Shown in pieces: positions 29,921 to 41,300 of a stretch of 64,000 nucleotides of DNA. The first letter of the stretch is position 1. Each line of letters begins with the position of its first letter. The translations under genes and the position numbers were made by a program. The DNA comes from Ramlibacter aurantiacus (lineage in GTDB: Bacteria; Pseudomonadota; Gammaproteobacteria; Burkholderiales; Burkholderiaceae_C), in assembly GCF_016722895.1 (NCBI RefSeq), contig NZ_JAEQNA010000002.1, forward strand, positions 212,801 to 276,800, written 5' to 3'. The notes beneath the pieces were generated by a model that worked only from the letters and a program-made list of their open reading frames with translations, searched no databases and had not been told where the DNA came from.

Positions 29921-32900
29921 ATGTTCGTCCACCTGCGCCTGCATTCCGAGTTTTCCGTGGTCGACGGCACCTGCCGCATCGACGACACCGTCAAATCCGC
30001 AGCCGCCGATCACCAGCCCGCGCTGGCCATCACCGACCTGAACAACCTGTTCGGCGGCATCAAGTTCTACAAGGCCGCGCGCGGGGCCGGCGTCAAGCCG
30101 ATCCTGGGCGCCGAGATCTGGCTGCAGGGCCTGGGCAAGGACGATGCCCAGCTCTCGCGCATCGTGCTGCTGGTGCAGCAGCGCCAGGGCTATCTCAATC
30201 TGTGCGAGCTGCTGGCCCGCGCCTGGACCCTGAACGTGGTCAAGGCCCAGGGCGTGTGCCGCCTGGAATGGCTGCGCGAACTCGGCGACGGCCTGATCGT
30301 GCTGTCGGGGGCGCAGGCCGGCCCGGTGGGGCAGGCGCTGCTGGCCAATGACGCGCAACGAGCCAGCGACGCCGCGCTCGCGCTGGCGAGCATCTTCCCG
30401 CACCGCTTCTACGTGGAGTTGCAGCGCGCCGGCCGCGCCGACGACGAGCCGCACGTGGCGGCGGCGGTGCAACTGGCGGCGCAGCTCAAGCTGCCGGTGG
30501 TCGCCACGCACCCGGTGCAGTTCCTCACCGAGGACGACTACGAGGCGCACGAGGCGCGGGTGTGCATCGCCGAAGGCGAGATCCTGGGCAACCAGCGGCG
30601 CGTGCGTCGCTTCACGCGCGAGCAGTACTTCAAGACCGCCGACCAGATGGAGCAGCTGTTCGCCGACGTGCCTTCGGCCGTGGCCAACACGGTGGAGATC
30701 GCCAAGCGCTGCAACCTCACGCTCGAGCTGGGCAAGCCGCGCCTGCCGAACTTCCCCACGCCCAACGGCATGCCGATCGAGGAGTATTTCCGCTTCGCCT
30801 CGCACGAGGGCCTGAAGGAGCGGATGCTGCAGCTCTATCCCGACGAGGCCGGGCGCCAGCGCGAGATGCCGCGCTACGTGGAGCGGCTGGAGTTCGAGAT
30901 CGGCACCATCCTCAAGATGGGGTTCCCGGGCTACTTCCTGATCGTGGGCGACTTCATCAACTGGGCCAAGAACAACGGCTGCCCGGTGGGCCCGGGCCGG
31001 GGCTCGGGCGCGGGCTCCCTGGTGGCCTACGCGCTGAAGATCACCGACCTCGATCCCCTGCGCTACAACCTGCTGTTCGAGCGGTTCCTGAACCCCGAGC
31101 GGGTGTCCATGCCCGACTTCGACATCGACTTCTGCCAGGGCAACCGCGACCGGGTCATCGAGTACGTCAAGGACAAGTACGGCCGCGAGGCGGTGAGCCA
31201 GATCGCCACCTTCGGCACCATGGCCGCGCGCGCCGCCATCCGCGATGTGGGCCGCGTGCTGGACATGAGCTACACCTTTTGCGACGGCATCAGCAAGCTG
31301 ATCCCGAACAAACCGGGCCAGCACATCACCATCGCCGGCGCGATCGAGCAGGAGCCGATCCTGGCCGAGCGCCTGGAGCGCGAGGACGAGGTCAAGACGC
31401 TGATCGGCCTGGCGCAAAAGCTCGAGGGCCTGACCCGCAACGTCGGCATGCACGCGGGCGGTGTGCTGATCGCCCCGGGCAAGCTCACCGACTTCACGCC
31501 GCTGTACCAGCAGCCGGGGTCCGAATCGGCGGTGAGCCAGTACGACAAGGACGACGTGGAGGCCGCGGGGCTGGTGAAGTTCGACTTCCTGGGGCTGGCC
31601 ACGCTCACCATCCTGGAGATCGCGCGCGAGTTCATCCGCCAGCGGCACAAGAGCCAGCAGGACTTCGCCTACGAGAACCTGCCGCTCGACGACGCGGCGA
31701 CCTACAAGCTGTTCGCCGACGGCAAGACCGAGGCGGTGTTCCAGTTCGAAAGCCGCGGCATGCAGGGCATGCTGCGCGACGCCCGGCCGACCCGGCTGGA
31801 AGACCTGATCGCGCTGAACGCGCTGTACCGGCCGGGTCCCATGGACCTGATCCCCAGCTTCGTCGCGCGCAAGCACGGGCGCGAGACGGTGGAATACCCG
31901 CACCCGCTGGTGGCCGAGATGCTCTCCGAGACCTACGGGATCATGGTCTACCAGGAGCAGGTGATGCAGACGGCGCAGATCCTGGGCGGCTACACGCTGG
32001 GTGGCGCCGACCTGCTGCGCCGCGCCATGGGCAAGAAGAAGGCCGAGGAGATGGCGCAGCACCGCGAGATCTTCCGCGCCGGCGCCGCCAAGAACGGCAT
32101 CCCGCAGGACAAGGCCGACGAGATCTTCGACCTGATGGAGAAGTTCGCCGGCTACGGCTTCAACAAGTCGCACGCGGCCGCTTACTCGCTGCTGGCCTAC
32201 CACACGGGCTGGCTCAAGGTGCATTACACGGCGGAGTTCTTCTGCGCCAACATGACCGTGGAAATGGACGACACCGACAAGCTCAAGGTGTTGTTCGAGG
32301 ACGCGGTCAAGAACTTCGGCCTGTCGTTCGAGCCGCCCGATGTGAACCGCGGCAACTACCGGTTCGAGCCCGTCTCGGACAAGGTGATCCGCTACGGCCT
32401 GGGCGCGGTCAAGGGCACCGGCCAGCAGGCCATCGAGGCCATCGTGCGGGCGCGCGAGGAGGGCGGCGCCTTCCAGAGCCTGTACGACTTCTGCGTGCGC
32501 ATCGACCGTTCGCGGGTGAACAAGCGCACCGTGGAAGCGCTGATCAAGGCGGGCGCCTTCGACGCCCTGCAACTCAATCGCGCCTCGCTGGTCGCGTCCA
32601 TCGACCGCGCCTTCGAGTTCGCCGCCACCACCGAGGCCAATGCCAACCAGGGCGGCCTGTTCGACATGGACGACGCCCACGGCGCCAGCACCCAGGAACC
32701 CGACCTGGTCGAGGCCACGCCCTGGGGCGTGAAGGAGCGGCTGACCTACGAGAAGACGGCGGTCGGTTTCTACCTCTCGGGGCACCTGTTCGACGAGGTG
32801 GCCTCCGAGGTGCGCCGTTTCGCCCGGCGCGCCATCGACGAGCTGATCGACTCGCGCGAGCCGCAGCTGCTGGCCGGCATCGTGAGCGACCTGCGCGTGA

Positions 32901-33388
32901 TCAACGGCCAACGCGGCAAGTTGGCCCTTTTCAAGCTCGACGACAAGTCGGGCGTGATCGAGGCCACGGCCGACGAGGCGGTGCTCAATGCCAATCGCCA
33001 CCTGCTCAAGGACGACGAGCTGGTGATCGTGATGGCGCGCCAGCAACCCGACCGCTTCAGCGGCGGCTTTCGCCTGAGCGTCAACCAGGTCTGGGACCTG
33101 GCCACCGCGCGCTGCCGCTTCGGCAAGTACCTGCGGGTCGCTGTCAACGGCCATGCGCCCGACGTGAGCCGCATGGTTCGCGAGTTCCCGCCGCAGCGCG
33201 AGCAGAGCGAGCAGGGCGAGCTGGTGCGCGGCCTGCCGGTGCGCCTGGCGCTGCGGCGCGACAAGGCGGTGGCTGAACTGCAGCTGGGGGAGGAGGCCCG
33301 CTTCTTCCCCAGCGACGCGGCCCTGGCCAGCTGGATGGCACAGGCCGACGCGGGGCAGGCGCAGGTGGTTTATGAGGTTCAGGTCTAG
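29921..33388 (+). CDS. dnaE: DNA polymerase III subunit alpha
   Basis: A 1155-residue replicative polymerase, normal for DnaE1. The N-terminal PHP domain begins [15 protein letters not shown]. The palm carries [10 protein letters not shown] and the catalytic M-P-D-F-D-I-D-F-C near residue 402; the helix-hairpin and OB-fold regions follow (about 830-1070). No ribosome site precedes the ATG, in keeping with a leaderless start. It is a single housekeeping gene divergent from trhO. Confidence 0.98.
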   Translation: MFVHLRLHSEFSVVDGTCRIDDTVKSAAADHQPALAITDLNNLFGGIKFYKAARGAGVKPILGAEIWLQGLGKDDAQLSRIVLLVQQRQGYLNLCELLARAWTLNVVKAQGVCRLEWLRELGDGLIVLSGAQAGPVGQALLANDAQRASDAALALASIFPHRFYVELQRAGRADDEPHVAAAVQLAAQLKLPVVATHPVQFLTEDDYEAHEARVCIAEGEILGNQRRVRRFTREQYFKTADQMEQLFADVPSAVANTVEIAKRCNLTLELGKPRLPNFPTPNGMPIEEYFRFASHEGLKERMLQLYPDEAGRQREMPRYVERLEFEIGTILKMGFPGYFLIVGDFINWAKNNGCPVGPGRGSGAGSLVAYALKITDLDPLRYNLLFERFLNPERVSMPDFDIDFCQGNRDRVIEYVKDKYGREAVSQIATFGTMAARAAIRDVGRVLDMSYTFCDGISKLIPNKPGQHITIAGAIEQEPILAERLEREDEVKTLIGLAQKLEGLTRNVGMHAGGVLIAPGKLTDFTPLYQQPGSESAVSQYDKDDVEAAGLVKFDFLGLATLTILEIAREFIRQRHKSQQDFAYENLPLDDAATYKLFADGKTEAVFQFESRGMQGMLRDARPTRLEDLIALNALYRPGPMDLIPSFVARKHGRETVEYPHPLVAEMLSETYGIMVYQEQVMQTAQILGGYTLGGADLLRRAMGKKKAEEMAQHREIFRAGAAKNGIPQDKADEIFDLMEKFAGYGFNKSHAAAYSLLAYHTGWLKVHYTAEFFCANMTVEMDDTDKLKVLFEDAVKNFGLSFEPPDVNRGNYRFEPVSDKVIRYGLGAVKGTGQQAIEAIVRAREEGGAFQSLYDFCVRIDRSRVNKRTVEALIKAGAFDALQLNRASLVASIDRAFEFAATTEANANQGGLFDMDDAHGASTQEPDLVEATPWGVKERLTYEKTAVGFYLSGHLFDEVASEVRRFARRAIDELIDSREPQLLAGIVSDLRVINGQRGKLALFKLDDKSGVIEATADEAVLNANRHLLKDDELVIVMARQQPDRFSGGFRLSVNQVWDLATARCRFGKYLRVAVNGHAPDVSRMVREFPPQREQSEQGELVRGLPVRLALRRDKAVAELQLGEEARFFPSDAALASWMAQADAGQAQVVYEVQV

Positions 33389-33486
33389 GGCTGAGGGGCT
33401 GGAGCTAGGGGAGACACGCGCCCCGGCTTTGTGTGGGTGCCTTGGGGGAAACCCTCGGTCGCCGGTCGGGGCTCAGTTCGTCTGCC

Positions 33487-33492
33487 TATAAT
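33487..33492 (+). promoter_or_regulatory. -10 box of the TerC transcript
   Basis: A consensus TATAAT lies just upstream of the yybP-ykoY element. The -35 hexamer is not clear. Confidence 0.55.
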
Positions 33493-33499
33493 CCGCCCG

Positions 33500-33655
33500 C
33501 CTCTGAAGGGGAGTAGCGCTCGCGAAGGCCGTCACCCGGTCTTCCCTGCTGCGGTGCCGTCAATACGAAAGCCTTGGCAACAGGCGCTTTCCGGTGCCGC
33601 AGGTCGCCCGGCCGCAATGGTCCGGCGTCCGCAAGACCGACGGGGAACTCCGTAG
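33500..33655 (+). promoter_or_regulatory. yybP-ykoY (manganese) riboswitch
   Basis: The leader of the TerC gene holds the conserved blocks of this element: TGAAGGGGAGTAGC at about 33504-33517, CCGTCAATACG near 33557, and CCGCAAGACC near 33630. A short stem GCCGG-TTTT-CCGGC (33664-33677) follows before the ribosome site and may belong to the expression platform. The element binds Mn2+ and usually switches on exporters; TerC-family genes are among its typical targets. Confidence 0.9.
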
Positions 33656-33699
33656 TTCAACCCGCCGGTTTTCCGGCTTACCTTCAGGAAAGCCCAGCC

Positions 33700-34704
33700 A
33701 TGTCCATTGGCACGCCCCTGATGTGGACCGTGTTCGCCATCTTCGTGGTGATCGCGCTCCTCATCGATTTCTTCGCCCTCACCAAGCAGGGCGCCCACAC
33801 CGTCTCGATGAAAGAGGCGACCGTCTGGTCGCTGATCTGGGTCGGGGTGTCCTTCGTGTTCGTCGGCCTGCTCTGGTGGTATCTCGGCGGTACTTCCGGT
33901 GACGCCACCCGCGAGGCACTGGCCAATGGCAAGGCGCTGGAGTTCATCACCGGCTACCTGGTCGAGAAGGCCCTGGCCGTGGACAACATCTTCGTGTTCC
34001 TGATGCTGTTCACCTACTTCGGCGTGCCGGCGGCGTTCCAGAAGCGCGTGTTGATGATCGGCATCCTGGGCGCGCTGGTGCTGCGCGCCGGCATGATCCT
34101 GGTGGGCGCCTGGTTGGTGACCCAGTTCCATTGGGTGATGTATGTGTTCGGCGCCTTCCTGGTGTTCACCGGCATCAAGATGTGGTGGGCCGCCGGGCAG
34201 GAACCCGACCTGGACAACAACCCGGCGCTGCGCTGGATCAACCGGCACATGAAGATCGCCCCCAGCTTCGACGGCGAGCGCTTCTTCACCCGTGTGAATG
34301 GCGTGCGCATGGCGACTCCCTTGTTCGTGGTGATCCTGCTGATCGGCGTGGTCGACGTGATCTTCGCGGTCGATTCCATTCCGGCCATCTTCGCGATCAC
34401 GACCGACCCGTTCATCGTGCTGACCTCCAACGTGTTCGCCATCCTGGGCCTGCGCGCCATGTACTTCCTGCTGGCCGGCATGCACGAGCGCTTTCACCTG
34501 CTGTCCTACGGTCTGGCCGTCGTGTTGGTGTTCATCGGCACCAAGATGCTGCTGATCGACATCTACAAGATTCCCGTGGCCTGGTCGCTGGGCGTGACGG
34601 TGTCGGTGCTGGTGGTGACCATGCTGCTGTCGCTGCGCTACCCGGGCAAGGGTGGTGGCGCCTACCCGTTCCCGCCGAAGGAGCGTCGGGCGGGCGACGC
34701 CTGA
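33700..34704 (+). CDS. TerC family membrane protein
   Basis: A 334-residue inner-membrane protein with about nine helices. TerC hallmarks are E-F-I-T-G-Y-L-V-E-K-A-L-A-V-D-N-I-F-V, and V-D-V-I-F-A-V-D-S-I-P-A-I-F-A-I-T. The intramembrane Asp/Glu residues are thought to bind metal. Family members (Alx, MeeF-like) export Mn2+ or metallate secreted enzymes. The Mn2+-type riboswitch ahead of it supports a manganese role. A TTCAGGAAAG ribosome site precedes ATG 33700. Confidence 0.93.
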   Translation: MSIGTPLMWTVFAIFVVIALLIDFFALTKQGAHTVSMKEATVWSLIWVGVSFVFVGLLWWYLGGTSGDATREALANGKALEFITGYLVEKALAVDNIFVFLMLFTYFGVPAAFQKRVLMIGILGALVLRAGMILVGAWLVTQFHWVMYVFGAFLVFTGIKMWWAAGQEPDLDNNPALRWINRHMKIAPSFDGERFFTRVNGVRMATPLFVVILLIGVVDVIFAVDSIPAIFAITTDPFIVLTSNVFAILGLRAMYFLLAGMHERFHLLSYGLAVVLVFIGTKMLLIDIYKIPVAWSLGVTVSVLVVTMLLSLRYPGKGGGAYPFPPKERRAGDA

Positions 34705-34711
34705 CGCAGGG

Positions 34712-36043
34712 TCACGGCTCGCGCAGCCCTTCCTGGCGCGCCCGCAGCAGGGGCGCCAGGAAGTAGTCGATCAGGCGGCGTTGCCCGACCTGCACGTCGG
34801 TGGTGACGTTCATGCCGGCGCTGAGTCGTCCGGTGCGGTCTCCCACCCGCTGGGGCAACTGGCTGGCGTCCAGCCGGATGCGCACCGGGTACACCGGCCC
34901 CAGGGTCGGGTCCGCCACCGCGTCCTGGGCGATCCAGGCCACCTCGCCACCCAGCCCGCCCCAGCGGGTGTAGTCGAAGGCCTCGATCTTGTTGACCACG
35001 CGCTGGCCGACCCGAAGCTGGCCGACGTCCCGATTGAGCACCTGCGCCTCCACTTCGAGGGCGGTGCCATCGGGCACCACGGTCAGCAGCGCTTGCGCGG
35101 GCGTGACGACGCCCCCCAGGGTGGTGACGGCCAGCTGCTGGACGATGCCGTCGATGGGGGCGCGCAGGACTTGCTGGCGCTCGCGCTGCTCGGCCTTGAG
35201 CAGTTCCTGGCGCAGGGCTTCGGCCCGGCGCCCGGCCTCCGCCCGCTCCGTGGCCGCGCGCAGGCGGAACTCCGCGACGGCCTGCTGCCGGCGGTGCCGG
35301 ACCTCGGCCAGGGCCGCTTCGGCTTCCCTGAGTCGCTCCGTCGTCACGAGCGCGTCGTGGCGGACATTGGCCAGTTCCAGCTCGGTGTCGATGAGGCCGG
35401 TGGGGGCGAGGTAGCCGGCCCGGGCCAGCTCGTCGCGCAGCTCGTGCTTGCGTTGCACCAGGGGCAGCCCGGCTTCCAGCTTGGCGCGCGTTCCGGCCAC
35501 GGCATCGCGGTCGGACTGGCGACGCGCCACCTCCGCGTCGAGCGCGGCGAGCCGGGCCGCCCCCTCGAGCATCAGGGCGGCCAGGACCGCGCCTTCGTGG
35601 GCATGCACTTGCGCCGGCATGCCCGGTTGCATCGCGAGCCGGTCCCTGCCTTCCAGCAGCGCCGAGGCGCGGGCCATGGCGGCGCGGCTTTCCCACAGCT
35701 CCCGGGCCAGGCGCTCGCGGTCGGCGGCGGCCGACGTGCTGTCGAGTTCGATCAGCACGTCGCCCGCTTTCACCGACTGGCCGTCCCGGGCGGCGATGGT
35801 CCGGACGGTGCCGGCCTCCAGGGGCTGCACGACCTTGCTCTTGCCGGCGGAGATCACCCGCCCCGGCAGGCTGACCACGACGTCCACGCTGCACAGCGAG
35901 GCATAGGCGACGGCGCCGAGCACCAGTGCGCAGATGGCCAGCGACACCATGCGCGGGACCCATCGCGGCGGAGCCTCGACCAGGGCGGCGGCGAAGGACA
36001 AGGGGTCGCCGGTGGGCGCGGGGGCGGGTAGGGGGCGGCTCAT
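34712..36043 (-). CDS. Type I secretion membrane fusion protein (HlyD family)
   Basis: A 443-residue protein with one inner-membrane helix near residues 33-52, a lipoyl/biotinyl-like half (V-I-S-A-G-K-S-K-V-V-Q-P-L-E-A-G-T-V), a long coiled coil of alternating charged residues (about 105-290), the second half-lipoyl motif V-L-R-A-P-I-D-G-I-V-Q-Q-L and a beta-barrel domain ending in the HlyD C-terminus. It would bridge the ABC exporter to an outer-membrane TolC-like channel, which is not in the window. The start overlaps the stop of the ABC gene (ATGA), so both are made together. Confidence 0.93.
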   Translation of the reverse strand: MSRPLPAPAPTGDPLSFAAALVEAPPRWVPRMVSLAICALVLGAVAYASLCSVDVVVSLPGRVISAGKSKVVQPLEAGTVRTIAARDGQSVKAGDVLIELDSTSAAADRERLARELWESRAAMARASALLEGRDRLAMQPGMPAQVHAHEGAVLAALMLEGAARLAALDAEVARRQSDRDAVAGTRAKLEAGLPLVQRKHELRDELARAGYLAPTGLIDTELELANVRHDALVTTERLREAEAALAEVRHRRQQAVAEFRLRAATERAEAGRRAEALRQELLKAEQRERQQVLRAPIDGIVQQLAVTTLGGVVTPAQALLTVVPDGTALEVEAQVLNRDVGQLRVGQRVVNKIEAFDYTRWGGLGGEVAWIAQDAVADPTLGPVYPVRIRLDASQLPQRVGDRTGRLSAGMNVTTDVQVGQRRLIDYFLAPLLRARQEGLREP

Positions 36044-38343
36044 GATTCGCAAACGGCTGGGTCGGCGCGGCCAGCGGCCGCCGCTTGCATCGCGCTGGAC
36101 GCCGGCGCAACGCCGGGGAACGCCTCCTGCCGCTGCGTCATTTGATGCAGCTGCCACAGGTGCCGGTACGGCCCGGCTTGCGCCGCAAGCAGCGCATGCG
36201 GGCCGCACTGGACGAGCCGGCCGCGATCGAGCACCGCGATGCGGTGCGCCAGGCGCAAGGTGGACAGCCGGTGCGCCACGATGAGCACCGTGCGACCGGC
36301 GGCCATCCGGCCCAGGTTGGCGTGGAAGGCGCGCTCGCTGTCGTAGTCGAGCGCCGCCGTGGCTTCGTCCAGCAGCAGCACGCGCGGGTCGTGCGCCAGG
36401 GCGCGGGCGATGGCGATGCGGGAGCGCTGGCCGCCAGACAGGCAGCTGCCGCGCTCGCCGACGAGCGTGTCGTAGCCTTGCGGCAAGCCGACGATGAAGT
36501 CGTGCGCGCCCGCCAGCCGCGCCGCTCGCCACACGTCCTCCAGGGGCAGCTCGGGCCGTCCCAGCGCGATGTTGTCGCGGACCGACCGGTGGAACAGCAC
36601 CGCGTCCTGGCTCACGACGCCGAGCTGGCGCCGCAGCCAGGCGGGATCGCATTGGCTCAGGTCCATCCCGTCGATCAGCACGCGGCCCCGCTCGGGCGTG
36701 TAGAGCCGCTGCAGCAGGCGCAGCAGCGTGGTCTTGCCCGCGCCGGAGGTGCCCACCATCCCGATGATTTCGCCCGGGGCGATCTCCAGGCTCAGGTCCT
36801 TCAACACCTCGGGCTGATTCGGCCCGTAGCGGAAGCTCACGCCGTCCAGGCGCAAACGGCCGGTGAGCGGGGGCGCGCTGCTGCGGGCCGGCTGCAGGCC
36901 GGGCTCGGGCGGTGCATCCATCACGTCCGACAGGCGGCGGATGCTGACCTTCACCTGCGCGAATTCCTGCCACAGCGACGCAAGCTTGAGGATCGGCGCC
37001 TGCACCCGCGCGGCCAGCATGTTGAAGGCGATCAGCCCGCCCACGCTGAGGTCGCCCTGGATCACCAGCCGCGCCCCGAACCACAGGAGCAGGGCCGTGA
37101 GCACCTTGCCCAGCAGGCCGGTGAGCTGCGCGCTGGCCTGGGCGAACTGGTTGCTGTGGAAAGAAGCCTGCGCCTGGTCGGCCAACCGGCGCTCCCATTC
37201 GCGCTGCCACTGGGCTTCCACGGCTTGTGACTTGAGCGCCTCCATGGCCCCGGCCGTCTCGGCCAGGAAGGACTGGCTCTCGGCCCCGGCCGCGAACTTG
37301 CCTTCCAGGCGCCTTCGCATCAGGGGCGTGATCACCAGCGACACGCCGAAAAGAATGGGCAGCGCGCCCAGCACCACTGCCGTGAGCGGGAGGCTGAAGC
37401 TGGCCATCACCGCCAGGAAGACCACGACGAACGCGAGGTCCATCCAGCTGGTGAGCCCCTGGCCGGTGAGGAAGCTGCGCACGTTTTCCAGTTCGCGCAC
37501 GCGGGCGACGGTGTCGCCGCTGCGGCGCGAGGCGAAGTACGACAGGGGCAGCGCAAGCAGGCGGCTGAACAGCCCGGCGCCCAGTTGCACGTCCAGGCGG
37601 TGGCTGGTGTGGCCCAGGAGGTACAGCCTCATGGTGGACAGCAGCGCCTCGAACAAGGTGGTAGCCAGCAGGGCCAGCACCAGCACGTCCAGCGTCGCCA
37701 GGCTGCGGTGGGTCAGCACCTTGTCGATCACCACCTGGAACACCAGCGGCGATACCAGCGCCAGCGCCTGGATGAACAAGGACGCCATCAGCACTTCGGC
37801 CAACAGTCGCTTGTGCGGAGCCAGCGCCTGCAGGAACCAGGGCAGGCCGAATGCGCCGCCGCTCGCTCCGCCGGCCGGCGCTGCGGCGCGCACGCGCAGC
37901 CAGCGACCCTGCCAGTGCGGGGACAGCTGCGTGCGCGCCTGGTGGGCATCGAGCGCCTGTGCCTGCAGCTCGCCGGCACGGCGCACCAGCAGGCCGCCGT
38001 TGGCGACGGGCGCAAGCATCATCAACCGGCCGGACGCATCGGCGCTGATGCACGCGCTGCGGGATTCGAGCAGCGCCTTCAGGCTGCCGGTTTGCACGCG
38101 CACCGTTAGGCCCAGGGCCTCGAGCACGCGCAGGGCGGTTGCCAGGGCCGGGTCCGCGTTCTCGTTGCCCGCAGGGGCGGCATGGCGGGCCATGTCGTCC
38201 GAAGAGGGATGAAGACCCTGCGTCTGCGCGAACAGGGCGATCAGGCGCAGGTTGTCGCCGGCTGGGTCGTCGGGGTTGACGGGCGGGCCGGTCGGTCCGC
38301 CTTCGGCGCTCATGGTCGTGTCCGTCGTGTCCATCGTGGGCAT
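36040..38343 (-). CDS. Type I secretion ABC transporter (HlyB/LapB type)
   Basis: A 767-residue half-transporter. The N-terminal domain (about 30-150) resembles a C39 peptidase but lacks the catalytic Cys, i.e. a C39-like domain as in HlyB and LapB, which carry RTX-type substrates without leader cleavage. Six membrane helices span about 180-450. The ATPase shows Walker A GTSGAGKT (531-538), signature LSGGQRSR and Walker B VLLLDEAT. It lies 12 bases behind the giant lipase/adhesin gene, its obvious cargo. Confidence 0.95.
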   Translation of the reverse strand: MPTMDTTDTTMSAEGGPTGPPVNPDDPAGDNLRLIALFAQTQGLHPSSDDMARHAAPAGNENADPALATALRVLEALGLTVRVQTGSLKALLESRSACISADASGRLMMLAPVANGGLLVRRAGELQAQALDAHQARTQLSPHWQGRWLRVRAAAPAGGASGGAFGLPWFLQALAPHKRLLAEVLMASLFIQALALVSPLVFQVVIDKVLTHRSLATLDVLVLALLATTLFEALLSTMRLYLLGHTSHRLDVQLGAGLFSRLLALPLSYFASRRSGDTVARVRELENVRSFLTGQGLTSWMDLAFVVVFLAVMASFSLPLTAVVLGALPILFGVSLVITPLMRRRLEGKFAAGAESQSFLAETAGAMEALKSQAVEAQWQREWERRLADQAQASFHSNQFAQASAQLTGLLGKVLTALLLWFGARLVIQGDLSVGGLIAFNMLAARVQAPILKLASLWQEFAQVKVSIRRLSDVMDAPPEPGLQPARSSAPPLTGRLRLDGVSFRYGPNQPEVLKDLSLEIAPGEIIGMVGTSGAGKTTLLRLLQRLYTPERGRVLIDGMDLSQCDPAWLRRQLGVVSQDAVLFHRSVRDNIALGRPELPLEDVWRAARLAGAHDFIVGLPQGYDTLVGERGSCLSGGQRSRIAIARALAHDPRVLLLDEATAALDYDSERAFHANLGRMAAGRTVLIVAHRLSTLRLAHRIAVLDRGRLVQCGPHALLAAQAGPYRHLWQLHQMTQRQEAFPGVAPASSAMQAAAAGRADPAVCES

Positions 38344-38355
38344 GTTCAGCTGCTT

Positions 38356-41300
38356 TCAGGCCGTGGCCGCCATGTGAAGTGGGTGGACACCCGCATGGGG
38401 CCACGGAGGCTCATCGGCCCCGCTGTCCATAAGCGGGTCGTCTTGCCAGGCGCTCAGGGGAATGAAGCCCAGTGGCGCGGGCTCGGGTTCGACCTGGTTG
38501 AGGGCCTGGTTCCAGAGCAGCAGCTCGCGTTGCAGCTCGGCCATGAACGCCTGCTCGCCCGTGTCCGCGGTGCCGCGTTCGGCTTGGGGTATCGCGGCCA
38601 CTGCCGTGCCGGACTCGCGCGGGTTCACGGCCTCGGCGCGGAACGCCGCGTCGGCGGCCACGCGCCGGCTGCCGTCGGTCATCACGACCTCGGCCTCGCC
38701 GTACACGAACACGTCCTCGCTGACGCGTTGCGCCTGCGCGTTCGACTGCAGGGCGATGGACTGGATGCCCGCCTCATCCAGGGTGCGGAACTCGTGGGCT
38801 TCGCTGCGGCCGTTGTCGTCGCCGTCCTGCCAGATGCCGAAGGCCCGCCATTCATCGTCGCCGGCGTCCAGCAGGCTGTTGGCGTTGCTGTCGAAGGCGC
38901 GCAGGCCTTCGAGGTCGGTGGTGGCGCCGGGGGTGTAGCGGGCGAAGGCGAATTCGGCGGGACCGTTGACGAGGTGGTCACCGTTGCGATCCCAGGCCAG
39001 GACCCCATCCCTTGGCGCTATCCAGGCCAGGCGATGGCGAAGATCGTTGCCGTGCAGCTCGAACTCGACCATGGAGTCCGTCGTGCTGACATATGTCAAC
39101 CCGTCGCCATCGAGGTCTACCGCAATGGGTGTGACGAACGTGCCAATAACCGCGGATGACAGTACCTCGCCGTAGTACGGCCTGTGGTCCAACCAAAACT
39201 GCTGGACCACGGAGTTTCCGAGCGCATCGGTGAAGCGCAGAGTGAACGGTTTGACGTAGTGATTGGATGCGCCGACGTCCTGATACACGAAGTCCACGAG
39301 TTTATTGGTTCGGGCAAAACGAAAGCGCGTGTCTGGTGCCGACTCAATCGTTCCGTAGACGGAAGCGCCATCCTCGCTCCGCGCCTCGATTTGGAACAGA
39401 TAGACGGGGGCATGGGGGACGTCTCTTGATGTGAAGTCAAATGCGATGGCTTGCGTCACCGTAGGCGGCCGATGCGGCGACAGCACGTCGACAAAGGCCG
39501 TGGCGGTCGTGATGCCTCCGCGCCCATCGCCGACCGTGTAGTCGAAGGAGGCGGACCCGGAGAAGCCGGCATTCGGTGTGAACCCGACCACGCCTGCGTT
39601 CGAAGTGACGCTGCCGCCTTGCGCGTTGCCGATGGCCAGGAGGTGCAGCGGGTCGCCATCGGGGTCATGGTCGTTGCCCAAAAGCTGGTCGGCCGCAATG
39701 AGCATCTGGCTCCCGCGCGTGGTGGCGAAGCGGTCGTCGACTGCCACCGGCGTGCGGTTGGCCGGCGCCACGGGCACCGAGGCCGTGACCACTGGCGACA
39801 GCGCACCCGCCGCGTCGGCCACCCGGTAGTCGAAGGAGGCCGAGCCACTGAAACCGGGCGCGGGGGTGAACACGACCTGGCCCGACGCACCCAGGGCCAC
39901 GCCGCCGTGAACCGGGTTGCCGACCCAGCCCACCCGCAAAGCGCCTGCGGGGTCGTCCACGTCCGGGTCATTGGCCAGCAGCAGGTGCGCCGGGATGTGG
40001 AACACGGCGTTCTGGACCGCGCCCTGCACCACCTCCCCCTGCGCCGTGGGCGCATCGTTGACCGGCTCGATGCTCAGGTCGACCCGGCCGCCGCCGACGC
40101 CGCCCTGACCGTCGGCCACCAGATAGTCGAAGCCCGCGGTGCCAGCGAAGTCTCGCGTGGGTGTGAAGACGATCCGGCCCTCGGCATCGATCGCGGCGCT
40201 GCCGTGACGTGGCGCGAGCAGCTGCGTGATGCGCAGGTTGGCGTGGGGCGTGTCCACGTCGGTGTCGTTGGCCAGCAGGGCCGCGGTGGTAAAGACCAAC
40301 GGCTGGTCCTCCAGGCCGCGAGCGGTTTCCCCGCGCACCGTGGGGGCGTCGTTGACCGGCGTGTAGTGCATGTCGACCCGCGCCCGGGTGAGGCCGCCGG
40401 CGCCGTCGGCCACCAGGATGTCGAAGCCTGCGAGCGGACCGTTCTCGTCGTTGTGGTCGGGCACCGGCTGGAAGCGCACGGTGCCGTCGGCGTGCAGGGA
40501 CACCGCGCCGCGCGCCGCTGCATCCACGGCGACCAGCTGCAGGTCGGCGTGTGCGCTGTCCACGTCGGTGGCCGCGGCCAGCAGCACGCCGGGAGCGAAG
40601 ATCGCGATGCTGTCCTCGTCCAGTGTTGCCGCCTGACCGGGGACCACCGGCGCGTCGTTGACCGGCGTGACATCGATGGTCACCACGGCCGAGGCCGAGC
40701 CGCCATGGCCATCGCCCACCTCGTAGACGAAGCTGGCCACGCCGTGGAAGTTCGCATCCGGCATGAAACGGAGGGTGCCGTCGTCCATGAGCCGCACCTC
40801 GCCGTGGCGCGCGTCGCCGGTCGCCATGATCCGCAGGCTTTGTGCGTCGGTCGGCGTGTCCACGTCCGTGTCATTGGCCAGCAGGTGCCCGGGCGTGATG
40901 AACAGCGGCGTGTCCTCCGCTGTGGTCACGCGGTCTGCGCCGGCCACGGGCGCATCGTTGACGGGCGTCAGGCGCACCCGCACGGTGGCGGCGCTGCGCG
41001 CGCCGGCCAGGTCTTCCACCCAGTAGGTGAAGGAGGCATCGCCATGGAAGTCGGGCTGTGGCTCGAAGTCGATCCAGCCCTGCGGGTCCAGGCGCACGTT
41101 GCCATGGCGCGCCTCGCCGACCGCGGCGAGGCGCAGCACGTCGCCGGTGCCGATGCGACGGTCTGGCGACGCGTCGATGTCGCTGTCGTTGGCCAGCAAG
41201 TCCTCGGGTGCGATTAGCAGGCGCTCGTCCTCCTGCGCCAGCAAGAGCTCGCCACGCGCGATCGGCGCGTCGTTGACGGGGCTGACCTGCACCGTGGCGG

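Noticed and set aside
29753-33154. Very long open frame on the minus strand across dnaE
   Set aside because: It is the antisense shadow of dnaE in high-GC DNA; its translation is His/Arg/Leu-rich with no domain, while dnaE is unmistakable.
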